From: JADJPO01 sp963825645 | Lineage (GTDB): Bacteria > Actinomycetota > Actinomycetes > Actinomycetales > Kineosporiaceae | Length of the DNA: 64,000 bases | Assembly (NCBI GenBank): GCA_963825645.1 | Contig: CAWGTT010000001.1 | Span: 1 to 64,000, forward strand | Reading direction: 5' to 3' | Shown: positions 56,918 through 64,000 of the stretch, one piece after another | Numbering within the stretch: position 1 is the stretch's first letter | Layout: every line of letters begins with the position of its first letter | The notes under the pieces: generated by a model | The model's input: only the letters and a program-made list of their open reading frames with translations | The model's database searches: none | Told to the model about the DNA's origin: nothing | Program-made: the position numbers and the translations under genes

Positions 56918-57382
56918 ATGTCGAAGACTGACGGCGCCGAGAAGCCGCTGCGGGTGCACCACCTGCGGCCCGCTCCCGGGGCGAAGACCCCGAAGACCCG
57001 GGTCGGGCGCGGTGAAGGCGGCAAGGGTAAGACAGCCGGTCGGGGCACCAAGGGCACCAAGGCCCGCTACCAGGTCTCGGCCGCCTTCGAGGGTGGGCAG
57101 ATGCCTCTGCACATGCGCCTTCCCAAGCTGCGGGGGTTCACCAACCCGTTCCGGGTGCCCTACCAGGTGGTCAACCTGGACCGCCTGGCCGCGCTCTACC
57201 CCCAGGGTGGCCAGGTCACCGTCGAGGACCTGGTCGCCAAGGGCGCCGTGCGCGCCGGCCACCCGGTGAAGGTGCTCGGCACCGGCGAGATCGACGTGGC
57301 GCTTCAGATCAGCGTCGACGCGTTCTCGGCCAGCGCTCGTGAGAAGATCACGGCGGCCGGCGGCTCGGCCACCAGCGAGTGA
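56918..57382 (+). CDS. rplO: 50S ribosomal protein L15
   Basis: 154 residues. LRVHHLRPAPGAKTPKTRVGRGEGGKGKTAGRGTKG followed by FEGGQMPLHMRLPKLRGFTNPF are diagnostic. It is a late assembly protein and sits 65 bp before secY. Confidence 0.97.
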   Translation: MSKTDGAEKPLRVHHLRPAPGAKTPKTRVGRGEGGKGKTAGRGTKGTKARYQVSAAFEGGQMPLHMRLPKLRGFTNPFRVPYQVVNLDRLAALYPQGGQVTVEDLVAKGAVRAGHPVKVLGTGEIDVALQISVDAFSASAREKITAAGGSATSE

Positions 57383-57447
57383 CCCTCGCGTCGGGCTCCG
57401 GGGCACCGGGTCCGGCGACCGAGTTCCGTTCGTGACCAGGAGGCCTC

Positions 57448-58776
57448 GTGCTCACCGCATTCGCCCGGGCGTTCCGCACGCCTGACCTGCGGCGCAAGCT
57501 GCTGTTCACACTGGCGATCATGGCCGTGTTCCGGCTGGGGTCATTCATTCCCACGCCGGGGATCAGCTACACCGCGGTACGCACCTGCATCCAGCAGGCA
57601 GAGGGATCCGAAGGTGGACTCGCCGCAACGCTCGGCCTGGCCAACCTGTTCAGCGGCGGTGCGCTGCTGCAGCTGTCGGTGTTCGCGCTGGGGATCATGC
57701 CCTACATCACCGCGAGCATCATCATCCAGCTGCTCACGGTGGTGATTCCGCGGTTCGAGACCCTCAAGCAAGAGGGACAGACGGGCACGGCGAAGCTCAC
57801 CCAGTACACCCGCTACCTGACCATCGGGCTGGCCATCCTGCAGTCCACAACCCTGGTGTCCCTGGCCCGAGCCAACCGGGTGTTCGGCAGCTGCAGCGCC
57901 GACATCGTCCCGCGTGAGGACATCTGGACCATCCTGCTAATGGTGATCACCCTGACCGCCGGCACCGGGCTGATCATGTGGCTCGGTGAGCTGGTCACCG
58001 AGCGTGGCGTCGGCAACGGCATGTCTCTGCTCATCTTCACCTCGATCGCGGCCACCTTCCCCGGGGCACTGTGGGGGATCAAGCAGCAGAACGACAGCTC
58101 GAACCGCGGCTGGGACATCCTGGCCCTGGTGATCGCCCTCGGCCTCGTCGTCATGGCTCTGGTGATCTTCGTCGAGCAGTCTCAACGACGGATCCCAGTG
58201 CAGTACGCGAAGCGGATGATCGGCCGTCGGATGTACAGCGGCAGTAGCACCTACATCCCGATCAAGGTCAACATGGCCGGCGTCATCCCGGTCATCTTCG
58301 CCTCGTCGCTGCTGTACCTGCCGTCCCTGATCACCGGGTTCCAGGAGAACAGCACGGCCGGATGGGTGACCTGGATCCGGCGGTACTTCGTCAGTGGTGA
58401 CCACCCCGTGTACATGGTCGCCTACTTCGCGCTCATCGTCTTCTTCACATACTTCTACGTGGCGATCACGTTCAACCCGGACGAGGTCGCCGAGAATATG
58501 AAGAAGTACGGAGGCTTCATCCCCGGCATTCGCGCCGGGCGCCCGACCGCGGAGTATCTCGAGTACGTCTTGAGCAGGATCACCCTGCCGGGGTCCCTGT
58601 ACCTTGGCGTCATCGCTCTGATCCCGTTGGTCGCCCTGGCCTTGATCAACGCCAACACGTCAGCGTTCCCGTTCGGCGGCACGTCCATCCTGATCGTGGT
58701 CGGAGTCGGCCTGGAGACGGTCAAGCAGATCGAGTCGCAGCTTCAACAGCGGCACTACGAAGGGTTCCTACGATGA
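57448..58776 (+). CDS. secY: Preprotein translocase subunit SecY
   Basis: 442 residues from GTG 57448 with CCAGGAGG upstream. Ten membrane segments are expected; visible marks are LGIMPYITASIIIQLLTVVIP, GVGNGMSLLIF, the cytoplasmic loop with QRRIPVQYAKRM, IPIKVNMAGVIPVIFASSL and NPDEVAENMKKYGGFIPGIRAG. It forms the protein-conducting channel with SecE (30261-30497), which would also export the S8 proteases of the island. Confidence 0.98.
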   Translation: MLTAFARAFRTPDLRRKLLFTLAIMAVFRLGSFIPTPGISYTAVRTCIQQAEGSEGGLAATLGLANLFSGGALLQLSVFALGIMPYITASIIIQLLTVVIPRFETLKQEGQTGTAKLTQYTRYLTIGLAILQSTTLVSLARANRVFGSCSADIVPREDIWTILLMVITLTAGTGLIMWLGELVTERGVGNGMSLLIFTSIAATFPGALWGIKQQNDSSNRGWDILALVIALGLVVMALVIFVEQSQRRIPVQYAKRMIGRRMYSGSSTYIPIKVNMAGVIPVIFASSLLYLPSLITGFQENSTAGWVTWIRRYFVSGDHPVYMVAYFALIVFFTYFYVAITFNPDEVAENMKKYGGFIPGIRAGRPTAEYLEYVLSRITLPGSLYLGVIALIPLVALALINANTSAFPFGGTSILIVVGVGLETVKQIESQLQQRHYEGFLR

Positions 58777-59348
58777 GGCTGGTGCTCCTCGGTCCGCCCG
58801 GTGCGGGCAAGGGAACGCAGGCGGTCCTCCTGGCCGAGCGACTCGGGGTGCCGGCCATCTCAACGGGTGACATCTTCCGCGCCAACATCGCCGGCGGCAC
58901 CGATCTCGGCGAGCTCGCGCAGAGCTACACCCGCGCAGGCAAGCTGGTCCCCGACGAGGTCACCAACGACATGGTGCGTGACCGGCTCCGACATGACGAC
59001 GTCGCGGCGGGCTTCCTGCTCGACGGCTACCCGCGCAACGCCGCGCAGGTCGAGGCCCTGGACGGGATGCTGGACCAGGCCGGAACACCGTTGGAGGCGG
59101 TGGTGCTGATCACCGCCGACACCGAAGCTCTGGTCGAGCGCCTACTGAAGCGGGCGGAGATCGAAGGCCGCGAGGACGACACGGAGGACGTGATCCGTCA
59201 CCGGCAGGAGATCTACGCCGACGAGACAGCCCCGCTGGTCGACCTCTACGACAGACGTGGCCTGCTGGTCCGGGTCGACGGCATGGGCGAGGTGGACCAG
59301 GTCACCGAGCGGCTGGGTACCGCGCTCGAACAGCGTTCAGCGCGCTAA
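58773..59348 (+). CDS. adk: Adenylate kinase
   Basis: 191 residues, ATG overlapping the secY stop. P-loop GPPGAGKGTQA, STGDIFRANI, the AMP-binding GFLLDGYPRNAAQ and DTEDVIRHRQEIY. The short form lacks the long zinc LID, as is usual in actinobacteria. It interconverts ATP, ADP and AMP. Cotranscription with secY and map is conserved. Confidence 0.97.
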   Translation: MRLVLLGPPGAGKGTQAVLLAERLGVPAISTGDIFRANIAGGTDLGELAQSYTRAGKLVPDEVTNDMVRDRLRHDDVAAGFLLDGYPRNAAQVEALDGMLDQAGTPLEAVVLITADTEALVERLLKRAEIEGREDDTEDVIRHRQEIYADETAPLVDLYDRRGLLVRVDGMGEVDQVTERLGTALEQRSAR

Positions 59349-59366
59349 CCTACTGAGACCGCCCCG

Positions 59367-60203
59367 ATGCTTGGACGCGACCGGATCCAGTACAAGAGCG
59401 CCGACCAGATCGTCGCCATGCGGCGGGCGGGTCTGGTGGTCGCTGACGCGCTCGAGGGGGTGCGGGGCGAGCTGCGTCCGGGGGTGAGCACCAAGGAGCT
59501 CGACGGGGTTGCCGAGGACCTGATCCGCTCCCGAGGCGCCACGCCGTCCTTCGTCGGTTATCACGGGTTCCCGGCGACGCTGTGCGTGTCGGTCAACGAC
59601 GAGGTCGTGCACGGCATCCCGGGCTCGCGCACCCTGCAGGCCGGCGACCTGGTCTCCGTGGACTGCGGTGCGATCGTGGCGGGTTGGCACGGGGACGCGG
59701 CGTTCAGCGCGATCGTCCCGGGCGCTGCGGGGCCCAACGGGTCATCGGATCCGGCCGACCAGGACCTCGTCGATGTCACCGAGCAGTCGATGTGGCAGGG
59801 GATCGCGGCGATCGCCTCCGGTGACCGGCTCAATGCCATCGGTGCGGCCATCGAGGACTTCGTCGAGGAACGGTACGGCCTGGTCGAGGACTACGGCGGG
59901 CACGGGATCGGCACGGCGATGCACCAGGAGCCGCATGTACTGAACTACCGCACCCGAGACCGTGGACCCAAGCTGCGCCCCGGCATCTGTCTCGCGATCG
60001 AGCCGATGCTCACCGCCGGTGACCCCGCGACCCGGGTTCTGGATGACGAATGGACCGTGGTCACCGTCGACGGGCGTCGGGCCGCCCACTGGGAGCACTC
60101 CGTGGCCCTGCACGAGGGCGGGTTATGGGTGCTGACCGCCCGGGACGGCGGCGAGTCGGGGCTGGACCCGCTCGGCGTCCGGTTCGCCCCGCTGGCCCAC
60201 TGA
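59367..60203 (+). CDS. map: Type I methionine aminopeptidase
   Basis: 278 residues. SADQIVAMRRAGLVVADAL, YHGFPATLCVSVNDEVVHGIP, two metal-binding Asp in SVDCGAIVAGWHGDAAFS, His in GHGIGTAMHQEPHV, Glu in AIEPMLTAG and WEHSVAL. It removes the initiator Met from new proteins. No N-terminal zinc finger is present. Confidence 0.96.
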   Translation: MLGRDRIQYKSADQIVAMRRAGLVVADALEGVRGELRPGVSTKELDGVAEDLIRSRGATPSFVGYHGFPATLCVSVNDEVVHGIPGSRTLQAGDLVSVDCGAIVAGWHGDAAFSAIVPGAAGPNGSSDPADQDLVDVTEQSMWQGIAAIASGDRLNAIGAAIEDFVEERYGLVEDYGGHGIGTAMHQEPHVLNYRTRDRGPKLRPGICLAIEPMLTAGDPATRVLDDEWTVVTVDGRRAAHWEHSVALHEGGLWVLTARDGGESGLDPLGVRFAPLAH

Positions 60204-60388
60204 GCCATGCCCGACCGCACCCACCGAAGGGCATCTGCCCGATTTCTGTTCGGAGGGGCTCCTGACGTAGACTCCTACGTCGGCTCACGTGCATCAAACG
60301 CCCTGTTGTCGCCCCGCGGCTGGTCTGGCGACAGAAGGGCTCCGTCACTCGTGAGACACATCAGTCCCACCTAAGGATTGCGGAGGAC
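60204..60388 (+). promoter_or_regulatory. Intergenic leader of infA with possible promoter
   Basis: 185 bp. TAGACT (60267-60272) inside the inverted repeat CGTAGACTCCTACG fits a -10 box, but the -35 is weak. Further down, CTGTTGTCGCC...GGCGACAGAAGGG forms a hairpin (about 60302-60338). GCGGAGG precedes the infA ATG. Confidence 0.45.
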
Positions 60389-60610
60389 ATGCCCAAGAAG
60401 GACGGCGTCATCGAGATTGAGGGCACCGTGGTCGAAGCCCTGCCCAACGCGATGTTCCGGGTCGAGCTCAGCAATGGCCACAAGGTTCTCGCCCACATCT
60501 CGGGCAAGATGCGCCAGCACTACATCCGGATCCTCCCCGAGGACCGGGTCGTCGTGGAACTCAGCCCGTATGACCTGTCCCGCGGGCGCATTGTCTACCG
60601 CTACAAGTAG
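60389..60610 (+). CDS. infA: Translation initiation factor IF-1
   Basis: 73 residues. MPKKDGVIEIEGTVVEALPNAMFRVELSNGHKVLAHISGKMRQHYIRILPEDRVVVELSPYDL is the complete S1-like OB fold. It blocks the A site during initiation. First gene of the alpha-operon group here. Confidence 0.98.
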   Translation: MPKKDGVIEIEGTVVEALPNAMFRVELSNGHKVLAHISGKMRQHYIRILPEDRVVVELSPYDLSRGRIVYRYK

Positions 60611-60645
60611 CCCACCCACGAGAAGACCACGGTGACACGCGAGCC

Positions 60646-60759
60646 ATGAAGGTCAAGCCGAGCGTCAAGAAGATCTGCGACAAGTGCAAGGTGATCCGCC
60701 GTCATGGTCGGGTCATGGTGATCTGCGACAACCTGCGCCACAAGCAGCGCCAGGGCTGA
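60646..60759 (+). CDS. rpmJ: 50S ribosomal protein L36
   Basis: 37 residues. MKVKPSVKKICDKCKVIRRH and VMVICDNLRHKQRQG contain the Cys-Cys...Cys-His zinc site of the zinc-type L36. Length is exactly that of the family. It lies 35 bp after infA. Confidence 0.97.
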   Translation: MKVKPSVKKICDKCKVIRRHGRVMVICDNLRHKQRQG

Positions 60760-60933
60760 CGCGCACCCACTCTCACCGCAGCGCCCGACCCCCGCGACCG
60801 TGTCCCGACACGGCTCGGGACGCCACCCCCGGACCCAGAGGCCGGGGACCTGCGACACCCGTCGACAGCACCAGTCCGCCGGGGTCACGGGAACGGTGCT
60901 GCACCAGACCTCTGAACCAAGAGAAAGAAGACA

Positions 60934-61314
60934 ATGGCACGTCTCGTCGGCGTCGACCTCCCCCGCGACAAGCGGCTCGAGGTCGCGCTCACCTACATCT
61001 TCGGCGTGGGTCGTACCCGCGCTCTGCAGGCTCTGGAAGCCACCGGCGTCAGCCCCGACCTGCGAGTGCGGGACCTGGACGACGAGTCGTTGGTGAAGCT
61101 TCGCCACTATATCGAGGGCACCTTCAAGGTCGAGGGTGACCTGCGCCGCGAGGTACAGGCCGACATCCGGCGCAAGGTCGAGATCGGCTGCTACGAGGGC
61201 CTGCGCCACCGCCGCGGCCTGCCGGTGCGTGGTCAGCGCACCAAGACCAACGCCCGGACCCGCAAGGGCCCCAAGCGCACCGTGGCCGGCAAGAAGAAGG
61301 CAGGGAAGAAGTAA
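60934..61314 (+). CDS. rpsM: 30S ribosomal protein S13
   Basis: 126 residues. MARLVGVDLPRDKRLEVALTYIFGVGRTRA, IRRKVEIGCYEGLRHRRGLPVRGQRTKTNARTRKGP are diagnostic. It contacts the P-site tRNA and the 50S subunit. Its stop overlaps the rpsK start (TAATG). Confidence 0.98.
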   Translation: MARLVGVDLPRDKRLEVALTYIFGVGRTRALQALEATGVSPDLRVRDLDDESLVKLRHYIEGTFKVEGDLRREVQADIRRKVEIGCYEGLRHRRGLPVRGQRTKTNARTRKGPKRTVAGKKKAGKK

Positions 61315-61721
61315 TGCCTCCCCAGAAGCGCACCAGCTCCGGCACCCGTAAGCCGCGGCGCAAGGAGAAGAAGAACGTCTCCCACGGACACGCCCACATC
61401 AAGAGCACGTTCAACAACACGATCGTCTCGATCACCGACCCGACTGGGGCCGTGATCTCCTGGGCCTCTGCCGGTCAGGTCGGGTTCAAGGGCTCGCGCA
61501 AGTCCACCCCGTTCGCCGCGCAGATGGCGGCAGAGGCCGCCGCTCGCCGCGCTCAGGAGCACGGCATGCGCAAGGTGGACGTGTTCGTGAAGGGTCCGGG
61601 TTCGGGGCGGGAGACGGCCATCCGTTCCCTGCAGGCGACCGGCCTCGAGGTCGGTTCGATCCAGGACGTAACCCCCACTCCCCACAACGGGTGCCGCCCG
61701 CCCAAGCGCCGCCGCGTCTGA
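61314..61721 (+). CDS. rpsK: 30S ribosomal protein S11
   Basis: 135 residues. GHAHIKSTFNNTIVSITDPTGAVISWASAG, VFVKGPGSGRETAIRSLQ and TPTPHNGCRPPKRRRV are diagnostic. It forms part of the platform near the E site. Confidence 0.98.
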   Translation: MPPQKRTSSGTRKPRRKEKKNVSHGHAHIKSTFNNTIVSITDPTGAVISWASAGQVGFKGSRKSTPFAAQMAAEAAARRAQEHGMRKVDVFVKGPGSGRETAIRSLQATGLEVGSIQDVTPTPHNGCRPPKRRRV

Positions 61722-61762
61722 CGCGCCGCTCGACGAAGACCAGCCGAAGGGAACCACGAATC

Positions 61763-62389
61763 ATGGCGCGTTACACCGGCGCTGACTGCAAGCGCTGCCG
61801 CCGCGAGAAGACCAAGCTGTACCTCAAGGGAGCCAAGTGCGACTCCCCGAAGTGCCCGATCGAGATTCGGCCGTACCCGCCGGGTGAGCACGGCCGTGCC
61901 CGCACCAAGGAGAGCGAGTACCTGCTCCAGATGCGGGAGAAGCAGAAGACCGCCCGCATCTACGGTGTGCTGGAGAAGCAGTTCCGCGGGTACTACGAAG
62001 AGGCCAACCGCAAGCAGGGCAAAACCGGCGAGAACCTGCTGCGTATCCTCGAGTCCCGTCTGGACAACGTCGTATTCCGGGCCGGATTCGCCAAGTCCCG
62101 CGACATGGCCCGCCAGCTGGTCCGGCACGGCCACATTCTCGTCAACGGGGCGAAGGTCGACATTCCGAGCTACCGGGTGAGCGAGAGCGACATCGTCGAG
62201 GTGCGGGCCAAGTCCCTGGAGATGACCCCGTTCGTCGTCGCTCGTGCCGAGGCCGGCGAGCGGACCGTTCCGGCCTGGCTCGAGGTGATCCCGAACAAGA
62301 TGCGGATCCTCGTGCACGGCCTGCCGGCGCGTCAGGTGATCGACACCCAGGTGCAGGAGCAGCTGATCGTCGAGCTGTACTCCAAGTAA
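61763..62389 (+). CDS. rpsD: 30S ribosomal protein S4
   Basis: 208 residues from ATG 61763, with GAAGGGAA upstream. The N-terminus carries a zinc site (CKRCRREK ... CDSPKCP). The S4 RNA-binding domain includes ESRLDNVVFRAGFAKSRDMARQLVRHGHILVNG. It is an assembly initiator and, in other bacteria, a repressor of the alpha operon. Confidence 0.97.
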   Translation: MARYTGADCKRCRREKTKLYLKGAKCDSPKCPIEIRPYPPGEHGRARTKESEYLLQMREKQKTARIYGVLEKQFRGYYEEANRKQGKTGENLLRILESRLDNVVFRAGFAKSRDMARQLVRHGHILVNGAKVDIPSYRVSESDIVEVRAKSLEMTPFVVARAEAGERTVPAWLEVIPNKMRILVHGLPARQVIDTQVQEQLIVELYSK

Positions 62390-62446
62390 CACCCCCGAAG
62401 TAGCCCCCATCAGGCGTCAAATAGCGGGCGCCGGAAGGACATCACG

Positions 62447-63463
62447 ATGCTCATCGCCCAGAGGCCCAGCCTCACCGAAGAAGTCGTCGCCGACCACCGT
62501 TCGCGGTTCGTCATCGAGCCACTCGAGCCCGGTTTCGGGTACACCCTCGGAAACAGCCTGCGCCGCACGCTGCTCTCCTCCATCCCCGGTGCTTCGATCA
62601 CCAGCATCCGCGTCGACGGCGTGCTGCATGAGTTCACCACCGTGCCCGGAGTCAAGGAAGACGTCACCGAGCTGATCCTCAACATCAAGCAGATCGTGGT
62701 CTCGAGTGAGCATGACGAGCCTGTGGTGATGTACCTGCGCAAGCAGGGCCCGGGCACGGTGACCGCGGCCGACATCGCCCCGCCGGCGGGGGTCGAGGTG
62801 CATAACCCCGACCTGCACGTCGCCACTCTGAACGGCAAGGGCAAGCTCGAGATGGAGCTGACCGTCGAGCGCGGTCGCGGTTACGTCTCGGCGCAGCAGA
62901 ACAAGTCCGGGGACGCCGAGATCGGTCGGATCCCGGTCGACTCGATCTACTCTCCGGTGCTCAAGGTGACCTACAAGGTCGAGGCGACCCGCGTGGAGCA
63001 GCGCACCGACTTCGACCGGCTGATCGTCGACGTCGAGACCAAGCCGTCGACCCAGCCGCGTGATGCGATGGCCTCGGCGGGCAAGACTCTGGTCGAGCTG
63101 TTCGGCCTGGCCCGGGAGCTCAACGTCGAGGCCGAGGGAATCGATATGGGCCCCTCGCCGTCCGACGCGGCGCTCGCCGCCGACCTTGCCCTGCCGATCG
63201 AGGAGCTGGACCTCACCGTCCGGTCCTACAACTGCCTCAAGCGCGAGGGCATCCACACAGTGGGGGAGCTGGTCGCCCGCAGCGAGGCCGACCTGCTCGA
63301 CATTCGTAACTTCGGCGCCAAGTCGATCGACGAGGTCAAGGCGAAGCTGCACGGCATGGGGCTGGCGCTCAAAGACAGCCCGCCCGGTTTCGACCCGGCG
63401 CTGGTCGTCGACAGCTACGGCGCGGACGACGACATGTCGTTCGCCGAGGACGAGCAGCTCTGA
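62447..63463 (+). CDS. rpoA: DNA-directed RNA polymerase subunit alpha
   Basis: 338 residues. The N-terminal assembly domain includes FVIEPLEPGFGYTLGNSLRRTLLSSIPG; the C-terminal domain contains LDLTVRSYNCLKREGIHTVGELV and NFGAKSIDEVKAKLHGMGL. It scaffolds the polymerase and touches promoter UP elements and activators. An acidic tail ends the protein. Confidence 0.98.
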   Translation: MLIAQRPSLTEEVVADHRSRFVIEPLEPGFGYTLGNSLRRTLLSSIPGASITSIRVDGVLHEFTTVPGVKEDVTELILNIKQIVVSSEHDEPVVMYLRKQGPGTVTAADIAPPAGVEVHNPDLHVATLNGKGKLEMELTVERGRGYVSAQQNKSGDAEIGRIPVDSIYSPVLKVTYKVEATRVEQRTDFDRLIVDVETKPSTQPRDAMASAGKTLVELFGLARELNVEAEGIDMGPSPSDAALAADLALPIEELDLTVRSYNCLKREGIHTVGELVARSEADLLDIRNFGAKSIDEVKAKLHGMGLALKDSPPGFDPALVVDSYGADDDMSFAEDEQL

Positions 63464-63510
63464 CCGTCGTCCGGTACTGATCCCACGGCTCATCGAGGAG
63501 AACCAGCGAC

Positions 63511-64000
63511 ATGCCCACGCCCACCAAGGGTCCGCGTCTCGGCGGTGGACCGGCCCACGAGCGGTTGCTCCTGGCCAACCTCGCCACACAGCTGTTCGAG
63601 CACCGCAGCATCACCACCACCGAGGCGAAGGCGAAGCGGGTCCGCCCGCTCGCCGAGCGTTTGATCACCTTCGCCAAGCGCGGTGACTTGGCCTCGCGCC
63701 GTCGGGTTCTCACGGTGGTGCGTGACAAGACGGTCGTGCACTACCTCTTCACCGAGATCGCTCCGGCGATGGCTGAGCGCAATGGTGGCTACACCCGGAT
63801 CACCAAGATCGGCAACCGGAAGGGCGATAACGCCCCGATGGCCGTGATCGAGCTGGTGCTCGAGCCGGTCAGCCCGAAGCAGGCCACCGTCAAGGAGGCC
63901 GAGGCGGCCACGAAGCGCGCCGCGAAGAAGGCTCCGGCGAAGCAGACGGCGACAGAGGTCGACCGGCCCGCCACCAGCCGGGAGACGGCTGCCCCGGCAC
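63511..64000 (+). CDS. rplQ: 50S ribosomal protein L17 (runs off the window)
   Basis: At least 163 residues, with no stop before the window ends. MPTPTKGPRLGGGPAHERLLLANLATQLFEHRSITTTEAKAKRVRPLAERLIT is the family core. From about residue 128 the protein is an Ala/Lys/Thr-rich tail (KEAEAATKRAAKKAPAKQTA...), a long C-terminal extension seen in many actinobacterial L17 proteins. Confidence 0.96.
   Translation, partial: MPTPTKGPRLGGGPAHERLLLANLATQLFEHRSITTTEAKAKRVRPLAERLITFAKRGDLASRRRVLTVVRDKTVVHYLFTEIAPAMAERNGGYTRITKIGNRKGDNAPMAVIELVLEPVSPKQATVKEAEAATKRAAKKAPAKQTATEVDRPATSRETAAPA

Overview
The window is high-GC DNA from an actinomycete (Actinomycetota). The evidence is frequent GTG/TTG starts, many stop/start overlaps (ATGA, GTGA, TGATG), and the conserved actinobacterial order tRNA-Thr/tRNA-Met-rpmG-hadA-hadB-murB-tRNA-Trp-secE-nusG-rplKA-rplJL-rpoBC-rpsL-rpsG-fusA-tuf-S10/spc/alpha. 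I cannot name the genus from sequence alone.

Region 1 (about 1-24 kb) is accessory DNA. It opens with insertion-sequence debris: a transposase tail, a perfect 32-bp inverted repeat and a frameshifted IS110-family transposase. A convergent pair follows, made of an unrecognised Cys-motif protein and a DUF488 protein. From 3.4 to 12.5 kb lies a mosaic cut up by four copies of the 3' half of a tRNA-Tyr gene (52, 52, 52 and 51 bp). Between these copies sit an AbiEi/AbiEii pair, a broken second AbiEii, two secreted S8 serine proteases ending in long tracts of Trp-centred pentapeptides, and two copies (one decayed, one intact) of a small overlapping toxin-antitoxin-like pair. A 17-bp palindrome of the form TACCC-N5-GGGTA, like CsoR-family operators, lies 234-242 bp after every tRNA-Tyr fragment, and a fifth copy lies at 20.3 kb. 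This looks like repeated integration and recombination at a tRNA-Tyr attachment site next to the rpmG locus, the kind of site used by SLP1 in Streptomyces.

From 12.6 to 24 kb, decayed genes (TPR protein, SRPBCC protein, a dismantled third S8 protease, an AbiEi scrap, an LLM flavin monooxygenase) alternate with apparently intact genes of anaerobic pyruvate metabolism: a 5'-truncated pyruvate:ferredoxin oxidoreductase (nifJ), a dihydroorotate-dehydrogenase-like protein, a tryptophanase, L-lactate dehydrogenase and a formate/nitrite-family channel.

Region 2 (24-64 kb) is core genome: three tRNAs, rpmG, an SDR reductase, two MaoC-type dehydratases, an MFS transporter, murB, adenosine deaminase, then the transcription/translation block secE-nusG, rplK-rplA, rplJ-rplL (with an L10 leader), rpoB-rpoC, the str operon (rpsL, rpsG, fusA, tuf), and the S10, spc and alpha operons through rplQ, which runs off the end. 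The oddity here is an unrecognised 84-codon gene between rpsN and rpsH. A perfect 48-nt palindrome covers the overlapping stop codons of murB and add, and a 28-bp hairpin follows rpoC.
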